Shown here one piece after another: positions 1 to 7,250 of a DNA stretch of 15,898 bases (position 1 is the first letter of the stretch; each line of letters opens with the position of its first letter). The position numbers and the translations under genes were made by a program. Source of the DNA: Treponema sp. (GTDB lineage Bacteria > Spirochaetota > Spirochaetia > Treponematales > Treponemataceae); the NCBI GenBank assembly GCA_024699205.1, contig JAILQA010000041.1, positions 1-15,898 on the forward strand, in the 5' to 3' direction. Below the pieces are notes generated by a model, which saw only the letters and a list, made by a program, of their open reading frames with translations, did not search any database and was not told the origin of the DNA.

Positions 1-6
1 TACCAT
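1..6 (-). CDS. Possible start of a leftward gene running off the window
   Basis: On the minus strand an ATG lies at 6-4. It is preceded by a GAAGGA ribosome-binding-site-like sequence at 18-13, with a 6-nt spacing. Only two codons (ATG GTA) fall inside the window, so nothing can be said about the product. The call rests on the good site and spacing alone. It would be the next gene downstream of, and in the same direction as, the small gene at 92-565, so it may belong to the same transcription unit. Confidence 0.3.
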
Positions 7-91
7 AAGAATTCCTTCGTCATTTATAATTTCTTATCAATGATTTTATTTGGAAAAATGATTTTTGTTCAATAGTAACTTAGTTCTTTTT

Positions 92-565
92 TTAGTAACT
101 TTGGTTATTTTTTAATTGTTTCAATTTTGAATACATCGCCCTGTAAACAATTGCACAGAGAGTCAAAAGTTTTATTTCATCATCAGAGACCTCATCAGCA
201 AGGATTTCGTAGGAATCTAAAAAATCGTTTACTGAAAATACACGAGCCAATTGCTGATGGCCACAGTTTTCTATTATTAATTCTGCACGTTCATTATTCA
301 GAATGGGACTTAATGAACCACTGCCTTTGACTTCATTTATATATACGGTATAGCCGTTTGAATATTCTGAATCATAATCATTAAGATTTATAATATCAAA
401 GGCTCTGAACGGGCAGTTTTCATAGTCTGTACCAATTGAATCTGCCATTTTTATTTGATAGTGTGAAAACTTTATTGATTCAAAAAGTGCGATTTTAATT
501 TCGTCTTTATAAAGAGCTTCCAGATGATACGCTTTGTTAGTACGAAAAAGCAGCAGGTTCATCAT
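92..565 (-). CDS. Hypothetical protein coupled to the MATE transporter
   Basis: I do not recognise this protein of about 157 residues. It has no signal peptide or membrane segment. It reads as a soluble mixed alpha/beta protein, with an acidic middle part (DYDSEY near residue 60) and a C-terminal helical stretch ending in a basic tail (KLKQLKNNQ). The chosen start is the ATG at 565, which overlaps the MATE stop codon as TGATG, the arrangement expected for translational coupling. A purine-rich GGAAAAGAAAG lies about ten bases upstream, inside the MATE 3' end. A GTG at 571 and a second ATG at 562 are alternatives. A 9-base direct repeat (TAGTAACTT at 73-81 and 93-101) spans its stop codon. Co-transcription with the transporter is likely, but no functional link can be inferred from sequence. 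Confidence 0.7.
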   Translation of the reverse strand: MMNLLLFRTNKAYHLEALYKDEIKIALFESIKFSHYQIKMADSIGTDYENCPFRAFDIINLNDYDSEYSNGYTVYINEVKGSGSLSPILNNERAELIIENCGHQQLARVFSVNDFLDSYEILADEVSDDEIKLLTLCAIVYRAMYSKLKQLKNNQSY

Positions 566-2088
566 CAGCACGAAACTTTCTTTTCCGATTTCTTTACCTT
601 TCTTGAAGGTCTTGAGGGCTGAGATATGCGGTCTCTTGTTTGAATCGATTTTTCTTTTTCTGAATTATTTACAATCCCTTTTTTCATCCAAATCCCGGTT
701 TTATAGCGGATTAAGCATACAATAGCGGTGATTGTCCAGGTAAGACCGGTTGTAATCCAGATTCCCCAGAAGCCGATTGGAATAAGATGTCCAAAAAGGA
801 TAATTGACGGAACTTTTGTGAGGAAAGGAGCAATTCCGATTCGGCAGGCAACCTCGCATATACCGTTTATCATGGAAAAAGCAGTGTCACCGCAGCCGTT
901 TAATACTGCACGCGGTACGTAAATCATTCCCAGGGCAAAATAACAGACAGATGTAATCATCAGAGCTTTGGCACCGATTGAAATTACCTGAGGGTCTTTT
1001 ACAAAGGCTCCGATAATCGTACTTCCTAAGAAATGGAAAATCGGCAATACGGAAAGACTGAATATCAGTACAATAAAAGAACCGCGATGGAAACCTTTTT
1101 TTACTCTTTCAATCTGACCTGCTCCAAGATTCTGACCTGAATAATTTGTGATTGCGGCTCCAACTGAACCGTAAGGCTGCTGGACAAGCTGTTCTACCCT
1201 CATTACGATTGTGTAGGCGGCCATGACAGTTTCGCCAAAGGTGTTTACAATTCCCTGCAAAACCATCATCGAAATAGAAATCATTGAACCTTGCAGCGAA
1301 ATTGGGATTCCGAATCTGAAGGAACGGGCAATTATAGCGGTATGCGGTTTTAATTCATCCTTTGTGAGGCGGAAATATTCAATTTTTTTGTAGGAATAAA
1401 TCAGGCTGGTAACGGCGGAAATTGCCTGTGAAATGATTGTAGCCAGTGCAACACCAAAAACTCCCCAGTGGAAGGCCAGAACAAAGACCAGGTCCAGGAC
1501 AAGATTTACAATACTGGAAAGAATGAGAAAATATAAGGGCGACTTGGAATCACCAAAGGCACGGAGGATTGATGCAACGCCATTGTAAAACGCTATAAAA
1601 AGGATGCCGCAGCAGGTTGTACGCATGTAGATGATTGAGTCGTGGAGGATGGAGGGCGGGCAGTTAAGAAGCTGCAGCAACTGAGGACAAAAGGCAAAGG
1701 CCAGAATGCTCACTATAATAGAAGCAAATCCTAAAACATAAACTGAATTGCCGATTGTTGCGCGTACGTTTTTATAGTCCTTGGCACCAAAATACTGGGC
1801 AACTACAATTCCTATACCGATTGCCAGCCCAGAACTTAGTGAAAAACAGAAAAAGCCCATGGAGCCGCAGGTACCGACAGCCGCAATTGCATTTGCACCG
1901 ACAAAGTTACCTACGATGATAGAATCTACCATATTATAGAACTGCTGAAAGATGTTTCCGATTAAAAGGGGTGCCGCAAATGAAAGAATGTGCTTTACTG
2001 GAGAACCGACAGTCATATCGGTTATGTTATTTTTTGCCGCACTTTTTTGCCTTGTGCTGCTGACAGGCTTCTTTGTATTCATATTCAT
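565..2088 (-). CDS. MATE family multidrug/metabolite efflux transporter
   Basis: This is a 507-residue inner-membrane antiporter of the MATE (NorM/DinF/MepA-like) family, which exports organic cations or metabolites using a Na+ or H+ gradient. After a hydrophilic N-terminus of about 30 residues, the first MATE half begins with the typical PLLIGNIFQQFYNMVDSIIVG region (residues 40-60). A second, pseudo-symmetric half starts around FGIPISLQGS, and about 12 hydrophobic segments are present in all. The last 35 or so residues form a basic, hydrophilic tail (SRPSRKVKKSEKK). The substrate cannot be predicted. The start at 2088 lacks a Shine-Dalgarno sequence but sits 7 nt after a TATATT hexamer, suggesting a leaderless message; an in-frame ATG at 2082 is an alternative. 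The stop overlaps the following small gene. The gene is divergent from asnS. Confidence 0.93.
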   Translation of the reverse strand: MNMNTKKPVSSTRQKSAAKNNITDMTVGSPVKHILSFAAPLLIGNIFQQFYNMVDSIIVGNFVGANAIAAVGTCGSMGFFCFSLSSGLAIGIGIVVAQYFGAKDYKNVRATIGNSVYVLGFASIIVSILAFAFCPQLLQLLNCPPSILHDSIIYMRTTCCGILFIAFYNGVASILRAFGDSKSPLYFLILSSIVNLVLDLVFVLAFHWGVFGVALATIISQAISAVTSLIYSYKKIEYFRLTKDELKPHTAIIARSFRFGIPISLQGSMISISMMVLQGIVNTFGETVMAAYTIVMRVEQLVQQPYGSVGAAITNYSGQNLGAGQIERVKKGFHRGSFIVLIFSLSVLPIFHFLGSTIIGAFVKDPQVISIGAKALMITSVCYFALGMIYVPRAVLNGCGDTAFSMINGICEVACRIGIAPFLTKVPSIILFGHLIPIGFWGIWITTGLTWTITAIVCLIRYKTGIWMKKGIVNNSEKEKSIQTRDRISQPSRPSRKVKKSEKKVSC

Positions 2089-2095
2089 CGGTTTT

Positions 2096-2101
2096 AATAT
2101 A
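2096..2101 (-). promoter_or_regulatory. Putative -10 element of the MATE gene (leaderless start)
   Basis: TATATT on the minus strand ends 7 nt before the ATG at 2088, so transcription would begin at or next to the start codon. No convincing -35 was found at 16-18 nt, so this is the weakest of the five similar cases in the window. Confidence 0.35.
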
Positions 2102-2171
2102 GTGATTTTAATATTTTATAGAATGTATTTTGTTATCAAATAATAGAATGAATCTTTATTCCCCCTGCTAT

Positions 2172-2199
2172 TTCCAATTAATTAAAAAAGTGCTAAAAT
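2172..2199 (+). promoter_or_regulatory. Putative asnS promoter
   Basis: An extended -10 (TGC followed by TAAAAT, 2191-2199) lies 16 nt after a poor -35 (TTCCAA, 2172-2177). The predicted start near 2206 leaves a leader of about 29 nt that carries the asnS ribosome-binding site. Confidence 0.4.
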
Positions 2200-2220
2200 C
2201 CTTTTTACATTTCATTTTAT

Positions 2221-2226
2221 GGAGGG
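2221..2226 (+). promoter_or_regulatory. Ribosome-binding site deciding the asnS start
   Basis: GGAGGG lies 8 nt before the ATG at 2235. It fixes the start there rather than at frame-open positions further upstream (to 2130), which would overlap the promoter and add a non-homologous hydrophobic leader. Confidence 0.85.
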
Positions 2227-2234
2227 TACAAATT

Positions 2235-3695
2235 ATGGTACCAGTTTTAATTAAAGATTTACTTTCTTCTAAGCCGGACGGTCGCAGTGTTAAGGTATGC
2301 GGCTGGGTTCGTACTGTTCGTGACTCAAAAGGTCTTGTTTTTATTCAGGTAAATGATGGCAGCTGTTTTGCCAACATTCAGCTCACTTTTGACAGAAATA
2401 ATCCTTCCAAAAATGCAAATGTAAATCAGATTGAAGAAGAACTCAAAAAACTCAATACAGGTGCTTCTGTTCGCGCTACAGGTTCGTTGATTGAATCTCC
2501 TGCAAGCGGACAGGCTGTTGAAGTTACTTTGGAAACTCTTGAATGTCTTGGAACTTGTAATCCAGATGAATATCCGCTTCAGAAAAACAAGATGTCTATG
2601 GAATATCTTCGCGAAGTTGCTCATTTGCGTGCAAGAACTAACACTTTTGGTGCTGTTTATCGCGTTCGTAACCAGATGGCATTTGCGGTTCATTCATTTT
2701 TCCAGGAGCGAGGTTTCCAGTATATAAATGCACCTGAAATCACTTGCTCGGATTGTGAGGGCGCGGGAGAGATGTTCCAGGTTACAACTTTGAGCATGGA
2801 AAAAATTGCTGAATTGGGTGTAAAGGCTGGAATCGGCGGCATGAAAGTTGAAGATGCCCACAAGATTGTTGATTACTCTAAGGATTTCTTTGGAAAGAAG
2901 GCTTCTCTTACTGTATCTGGTCAGCTTGAAGCAGAAACTCTTGCAACTGCTTTGAGCCGAGTTTACACTTTTGGACCAACTTTCCGTGCAGAAAACTCTA
3001 ACACACCTCGCCATCTTGCTGAGTTCTGGATGATTGAACCTGAAATGGCTTTCTATGACCTGGATGATGACATGGATATTCAGGAAGACTTTGTAAAATA
3101 TCTTTTGAACTGGGCTTTGACAAAGTGCCGTGAAGATTTGGAATTCTTTGACAAACGCATTCAGCCTGGTTTGATTGAAAGCCTTACCAAAGTTGCAAAT
3201 GCAAAATTTGTACGCATAAGCTATACGGAAGCAATTGCAAAATTGGAGGAAGCGGCTGCAAAGGGTGCTAAGTTTGAGTTCAAGCCTTACTGGGGCTGCG
3301 ATATTGCAACTGAACACGAGCGTTATCTTACAGAAAAGATTTACGGCTGCCCAGTTATGGTTTACAATTATCCAAAGGAGATAAAATCCTTCTATATGAA
3401 ACAGAATGATGACGGAAAAACTGTAAAAGCCGTTGACGTTCTTGTTCCTGGAATTGGCGAACTTATTGGCGGTTCTGAACGTGAAGAAAACTACGACAAG
3501 CTTCTTGCTGCATGTAAAGAACGCAATATGGATATGTCTAATTACGAATGGTATTTGGATTTGCGCCGCTTTGGTACAGTTCCTCATTCTGGATTTGGAC
3601 TTGGATTTGAACGCCTCATGCGATATGTTACCGGTATGGAAAATATCCGTGATGTAATTCCTTATCCACGCGCACCAAAGCTTGCAGATTTCTAA
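2235..3695 (+). CDS. asnS: Asparagine-tRNA ligase (AsnRS, class IIb)
   Basis: This cytoplasmic enzyme activates asparagine with ATP and charges tRNA-Asn. The 486-residue protein has the N-terminal OB-fold anticodon-binding domain (about residues 17-125, VCGWVRTVRDSKGLVFIQVNDG) and a class II catalytic core. Motif 2 is FRAENSNTPRHLAEFWM, with the ATP-binding Arg at about 251. Motif 3 is GFGLGFERL, starting at 453 with Glu459 and Arg460, followed by NIRDVIPYPR. The AENSN...HLAEFW and PHSGFGLGFERL signatures are AsnRS-like rather than AspRS-like. It is slightly longer than the usual 430-466 residues. The start is set by GGAGGG eight bases upstream. The gene is divergent from the MATE gene and followed after 41 nt, without a visible terminator, by the YihY fusion gene, so read-through is likely. 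Confidence 0.97.
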   Translation: MVPVLIKDLLSSKPDGRSVKVCGWVRTVRDSKGLVFIQVNDGSCFANIQLTFDRNNPSKNANVNQIEEELKKLNTGASVRATGSLIESPASGQAVEVTLETLECLGTCNPDEYPLQKNKMSMEYLREVAHLRARTNTFGAVYRVRNQMAFAVHSFFQERGFQYINAPEITCSDCEGAGEMFQVTTLSMEKIAELGVKAGIGGMKVEDAHKIVDYSKDFFGKKASLTVSGQLEAETLATALSRVYTFGPTFRAENSNTPRHLAEFWMIEPEMAFYDLDDDMDIQEDFVKYLLNWALTKCREDLEFFDKRIQPGLIESLTKVANAKFVRISYTEAIAKLEEAAAKGAKFEFKPYWGCDIATEHERYLTEKIYGCPVMVYNYPKEIKSFYMKQNDDGKTVKAVDVLVPGIGELIGGSEREENYDKLLAACKERNMDMSNYEWYLDLRRFGTVPHSGFGLGFERLMRYVTGMENIRDVIPYPRAPKLADF

Positions 3696-3736
3696 AAAGC
3701 ATTAGCAGGAAGAATATTTTTACATCAGAAGATTTT

Positions 3737-5056
3737 ATGGGAATGGAAGAGAATAATCTAAAGAAGATAAAAAAAATAAAGATAAAACTCAAGCATTCGC
3801 AAAAAATCAAGAAATTCGGGCAGAAACTTTATTTGTGCTGCTCGAATTTCCAGAACAATACCTTATGGGAAAGCGCCTCTTCCTGCTCTTTCGGCTTTAT
3901 ATTTTCCTTCATTCCTCTTGTACTTATAATCCTTACAATACTTACAGGCATTTTCAGAATTTCACCGGGCATTATCAACTATACGATGAAATTTGCAGAT
4001 ACAATTCAATCAATAGTTGATATCAACCCATTTATACAGACAATTCTGAATATGAAAACCTTTCATGCAATTGATATAGTTCTCGCCTTCTGGATAATCT
4101 GGATGGCAAGAAAACTTTTTATTTCCATCATGCAGGCAATGACAAAGATTTTCCGTTCAGTTTCCAAGCGAAAAAACATTCTTAATCAGCTTTTTGTTTT
4201 TCTTCTGGAATTTCTGATTGTTGTAATAATCGCAGCGGTAATCATTTTTTCTTTTGTAATGAATCAGCTGGTAACTTCAAGCTCTTTTGACCAGGTGCGC
4301 GAATTCTTCCCTAAAATCGTAAATGAAAATTCACATCATATTGTCACCCTGATTATGTATTTTGTAATTTTTATCTGCACGATTTTTGTTTACAGAATTA
4401 TGGCTGGAACAAAACCACCTGTTCTGCTCTGTATTCTTTATGCCGCTTTGAATGTACTTGCCTTCTTTTTGATTTCTCTGCTTATAAATAAATTTACAAA
4501 CCTCACAAAATACAATGTTGTTTATGGTACAATTTCTTCTCTTGTAATTTTGATGATGAGGGTTTACTTTTTCTTTATTTTCTTCTTATTTTTTGCCCAG
4601 ATGATTTACGTAAGCCAGTTTTTTGACACCCTGCTTTTGAGCGAAATCTATCTTTTACCGACAATCGAAACTAAAGGACTTATGCCATCCTTCCGCAGAA
4701 TGATGTTTGTAAATCCTGCTGCCCTTAAAACAACCGTAAATTCAAAATTCTACAAGGCTGGCGACCTTATTTTTTCAAAGGGAGATTCAGCAGAACAAAT
4801 TTATTACATTCGCAAGGGTAAAATAATGGAAGAAACAGAAGCAAGTCCTGTTTTCCATGAATCCGGCGAATTTGTCGGAGAAGCCCAGTGCATTTTGAAT
4901 CAGCCACGAATCGGTAACTGCCTTGCTGTTCAAGATTCCAAGCTGCTTGTTTTTTCTAAAGACGAGTTTATGGATTTGATGCAAAAATCTCCAAAAGCCG
5001 CCTCAAAAGCAATCTCCAAAATCTCCGAAGAAACCGCCACAATATACAATGCATAA
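3737..5056 (+). CDS. YihY/BrkB-type membrane protein fused to a cyclic-nucleotide-binding domain
   Basis: This 439-residue inner-membrane protein begins with a very basic N-terminus (residues 9-30, Lys-rich). About six hydrophobic segments follow (near 50-73, 111-130, 151-175, 202-220, 228-251 and 260-292). The last one, NVVYGTISSLVILMMRVYFF, matches the YihY/BrkB family hallmark. After a linker, residues about 336-425 form a cyclic-nucleotide-binding (CRP/EPAC-like) domain: FYKAGDLIFSKGD, YYIRKGKI, then a phosphate-binding cassette with Gly381-Glu382 and Pro390-Arg391. The usual Ala-Thr/Ser after the Arg is replaced by Ile-Gly-Asn, so ligand binding is plausible but unproven. YihY proteins have no settled function; the older RNase BN assignment is not supported. 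A cytoplasmic sensor on the transporter-like domain is inferred. The gene lies 41 nt after asnS. Its last codons and stop fall inside a repeat element. Confidence 0.88.
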   Translation: MGMEENNLKKIKKIKIKLKHSQKIKKFGQKLYLCCSNFQNNTLWESASSCSFGFIFSFIPLVLIILTILTGIFRISPGIINYTMKFADTIQSIVDINPFIQTILNMKTFHAIDIVLAFWIIWMARKLFISIMQAMTKIFRSVSKRKNILNQLFVFLLEFLIVVIIAAVIIFSFVMNQLVTSSSFDQVREFFPKIVNENSHHIVTLIMYFVIFICTIFVYRIMAGTKPPVLLCILYAALNVLAFFLISLLINKFTNLTKYNVVYGTISSLVILMMRVYFFFIFFLFFAQMIYVSQFFDTLLLSEIYLLPTIETKGLMPSFRRMMFVNPAALKTTVNSKFYKAGDLIFSKGDSAEQIYYIRKGKIMEETEASPVFHESGEFVGEAQCILNQPRIGNCLAVQDSKLLVFSKDEFMDLMQKSPKAASKAISKISEETATIYNA

Positions 5057-5165
5057 TGTAGAATTAAGAATGCATAATTCAAACAATGCACAGTTTTTGT
5101 TTTACAAAAACTGTGAACGAGCCTGGTACCAATTGAAGTTTGAAATTGGATGCAAGGGGCTCGTT
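5048..5165 (-). repeat. Two-hairpin repeat element, copy 1 (upstream of guaA)
   Basis: Read on the minus strand, this element starts with an outer stem AACGAGCC (5165-5158 with 5123-5116). That stem encloses an inner stem CCAATT/AATTGG (5149-5144 with 5134-5129). A perfect 12-bp hairpin with a TTT loop follows directly (arms 5115-5104 and 5100-5089). Then come CATTGTTTGAATTATGCATT and AT-rich short repeats (AATGCATAAT at 5048-5057 and 5069-5078; GAATTA/TAATTC at 5061-5080). The same order occurs at 7096-7190 on the plus strand. The element overlaps the last three codons of the upstream gene. No U-tract follows the hairpins, so a simple terminator is unlikely. Confidence 0.75.
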
Positions 5166-5168
5166 GTA

Positions 5169-5197
5169 TTCCCAATTTACAGTTTTTTCTATATAAT
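5169..5197 (+). promoter_or_regulatory. Putative guaA promoter giving a leaderless message
   Basis: A consensus TATAAT (5192-5197) lies 17 nt after TTCCCA (5169-5174, four of six matches to TTGACA). The -10 ends 7 nt before the ATG at 5205, so the transcript would begin at or within a base or two of the start codon. No Shine-Dalgarno sequence is present. The -35 starts three bases beyond the outer stem of the adjacent repeat. Confidence 0.6.
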
Positions 5198-5204
5198 CTT
5201 TTAC

Positions 5205-7097
5205 ATGAGTCGTGAAAAGATTGTTGTTTTAGATTTTGGGTCGCAGTATGCACATTTGATTGCAAAACGCTTTAGAATGTTGGGATATTATTCAGAAATC
5301 GCCTTGCCTTCTACTTCTCTGGAAGCCTTTGAAAACTGCAAAGGAATTGTTTTTTCCGGCGGACCGTCTTCGGTTTATGATGAAAAAGTACCGGACTTTA
5401 ATTCTGAAATACTCAATCTTGATATTCCTATTCTCGGCCTGTGTTACGGACACTACATTGTTCAGCTTGGCTATAATGGAAAAGTTGATAAGGCTCCGGT
5501 CGGCGAGTTCGGCTTTGCAAGTCTCAATTTTGCAGAAGGCGTTGGTGGGGAGCAATCAAAATGTCCTCTTTTCAAAGGAATTGAAGGTAGCCAGCAGGTT
5601 TGGATGAGCCATCAGGACGGTGTTTTGCAAATGGGAGAAGGCTTTGAAATGGTCGGCTCAACCAAAGACTGCCCTTACGCCGCCACACAAAATCTTGCAA
5701 AAAAACGATTCAGTCTTCAGTTTCATTGCGAAGTAAAAGACACCCCTTGCGGAAATCAGATTTTCCAGAACTTTGCTGATTACTGCGGAATGAAACAAAA
5801 CTGGGATCAGGACACAGTTCTTAATATAATCCTTGAAAATATAAAAAAAGAAGCAGACGGTCGCAATGTTCTGCTCTTTTTAAGCGGTGGAGTTGATTCA
5901 ACAATCACCTTTGCCCTTTTGAATAAAGCCCTTGGCCAGGACCGAGTTTTAGGACTCCACATCGACAACGGTTTTATGCGCAAAAACGAAAGTCATAATG
6001 TTGCAGAAGCCTACAGAAAGTTTGGTTTTACTAATTTTATTGTTGAAGATGCCAGTGAATCCTTCCTTAAAGCCATTGCCGGTCTAACCGACCCTCAGAA
6101 AAAACGCATGGCAGTAGGCGAAAACTTTATCACAGTAAGAAACGAAGTTACAGCAAAACAAAATCTTGATGATTCATGGCTGCTTGCCCAGGGAACTCTT
6201 TATCCTGATATTATAGAAAGTGGCGGAACTAAAAACTCAAATACCATAAAAACTCACCATAACCGGGTTGCAGGTATTCAGGAGCTGATTGCTAAAGGCC
6301 TGATTATTGAACCAATCCGCGATTTATATAAGGATGAAGTTCGTTCAATCGGTAAAAAACTGGGACTTTCAGACCAGCTTGTAATGCGCCATCCTTTCCC
6401 TGGTCCTGGACTTTCAATCAACGTTTTGTGTTATGATGGAAAATCCTGGTCAGAAAAAGATGAAAGAGAATACAAAGCCGCCCAGGAAGAACTTGATAAA
6501 ATTAAACTTGATATGTTCTGCGAAAACTGTTCTGCCTCTCTCAAACGAAGCGTTCTTCCAGTACGTTCAGTTGGTGTTCAGGGAGATTTTAGAACTTACC
6601 GCTTCCCAGCCCTTCTTACCTTTGCTGATGAAGGCAATGGCTTCTATCACTTCCCTGGCAAACGAGAAAAGATTGAAGCATGTTCATCTACAATAACTAA
6701 TGCTGCAAAATATATAAATCGTACTTGCATTAAACTTTATCAAAATCCAAAGATTGCAGACAGCGAGCTGAAGCTGCAGGAAGGTTATTGCGACCGCCGC
6801 CGTTTAGACCAGTTACGCGAGGTTGATAATATCGTTCTTACCGAACTGCATGAATCCGGCTGGTATAATCAGATTTTCCAGCATCTTACAATAGATTTGC
6901 CTTATGCCAGTGCCCCGGACAGAGCGACTTTTGTTCTTCGCCCGGTTTGCTCAGAAGACGTTATGACAGCGCGATTTGCAATGCTGCCAAAAGAGCTTTT
7001 GGAAAGAATTGTGCATAAGATTGCGGAGCTTCCGTTTGTAGATGCATTGTATTTTGATGCAACAAATAAGCCACCAGCTACCTTTGGATGGGAGTAG
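5205..7097 (+). CDS. guaA: GMP synthase (glutamine-hydrolysing), long form
   Basis: This enzyme converts XMP to GMP using ATP and glutamine-derived ammonia, the last step of guanine nucleotide synthesis. The 630-residue protein has an N-terminal class I glutamine amidotransferase domain, with nucleophile Cys80 in GLCYGH and His174 and Glu176 in QFHCEV. The ATP-pyrophosphatase domain follows, with the P-loop SGGVDS at 227-232 and LAQGTLYPDIIESGG near 328. The C-terminal dimerisation/XMP-binding domain starts at HPFPGPG (396-402) and ends in KPPATFGWE. Typical bacterial GuaA has about 510-525 residues. Here the C-terminal domain is enlarged, with two VGVQGD/VLRP-type halves as in the eukaryotic enzyme. 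FHCE replaces the usual FHPE. The start at 5205 gives the canonical REKIVVLDFGSQY beginning; upstream in-frame codons overlap repeats and the promoter. The gene is flanked by inverted copies of a hairpin repeat. Confidence 0.96.
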   Translation: MSREKIVVLDFGSQYAHLIAKRFRMLGYYSEIALPSTSLEAFENCKGIVFSGGPSSVYDEKVPDFNSEILNLDIPILGLCYGHYIVQLGYNGKVDKAPVGEFGFASLNFAEGVGGEQSKCPLFKGIEGSQQVWMSHQDGVLQMGEGFEMVGSTKDCPYAATQNLAKKRFSLQFHCEVKDTPCGNQIFQNFADYCGMKQNWDQDTVLNIILENIKKEADGRNVLLFLSGGVDSTITFALLNKALGQDRVLGLHIDNGFMRKNESHNVAEAYRKFGFTNFIVEDASESFLKAIAGLTDPQKKRMAVGENFITVRNEVTAKQNLDDSWLLAQGTLYPDIIESGGTKNSNTIKTHHNRVAGIQELIAKGLIIEPIRDLYKDEVRSIGKKLGLSDQLVMRHPFPGPGLSINVLCYDGKSWSEKDEREYKAAQEELDKIKLDMFCENCSASLKRSVLPVRSVGVQGDFRTYRFPALLTFADEGNGFYHFPGKREKIEACSSTITNAAKYINRTCIKLYQNPKIADSELKLQEGYCDRRRLDQLREVDNIVLTELHESGWYNQIFQHLTIDLPYASAPDRATFVLRPVCSEDVMTARFAMLPKELLERIVHKIAELPFVDALYFDATNKPPATFGWE

Positions 7098-7190
7098 CGG
7101 GGGCCTTTGTTGCAATTGGCACATAAGTTGCTGTTGCCCCCGCTTGCAGTTTTGCTAGGCAAAACTGCACATTGGTTCATGTGCATGCTT
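7096..7190 (+). repeat. Two-hairpin repeat element, copy 2 (downstream of guaA)
   Basis: An outer 9-bp stem (AGCGGGGGC 7096-7104 with GCCCCCGCT 7136-7144) begins inside the guaA stop codon. It encloses an inner GCAATT/AGTTGC stem (7112-7117 with 7126-7131, one G-T pair). Next comes a perfect 11-bp hairpin with a TAG loop (7145-7155 and 7159-7169). CATTGGTTCATGTGCATGC follows, partly able to form a third small stem (GCACAT 7167-7172 with ATGTGC 7179-7184). Architecture and tail match copy 1 upstream of guaA, in opposite orientation. The GC-rich outer stem may also help end guaA transcription, but no T-tract follows it. Confidence 0.75.
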
Positions 7191-7199
7191 ATATTCTAG

Positions 7200-7242
7200 T
7201 TCAAGTTTTCTACTTCTACTGCCGATAATTGTTCTGATGGAG
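7200..7242 (+). promoter_or_regulatory. Putative promoter and ribosome-binding site of the ankyrin gene
   Basis: GATAAT (7224-7229) lies 18 nt after TTCAAG (7200-7205), a weak -35. A GGAG site at 7239-7242 sits 8 nt before the ATG at 7251. The predicted leader is only about 15 nt. The start choice is firm; the promoter is tentative. Confidence 0.45.
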
Positions 7243-7250
7243 TATATTCT

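Noticed and set aside
54..66. AAAAATGATTTTT palindrome downstream of the small minus-strand gene
   Set aside because: A one-base loop cannot form a stable hairpin; this is probably low-complexity sequence.
2694..3587. Long open frame antisense to asnS (297 codons, minus strand)
   Set aside because: It lies entirely within the well-supported asnS gene, encodes a Cys/Phe-rich unfamiliar sequence and has no ribosome-binding site.
5089..5115. Perfect 12-bp hairpin as a terminator for the YihY-fusion gene
   Set aside because: There is no T-tract after the stem on either strand, and it forms part of a repeat also found after guaA.
5049..5204. N-terminal extension of GuaA
   Set aside because: The 52 extra codons read through the hairpin repeat and the promoter, and the canonical amidotransferase start follows the ATG at 5205.
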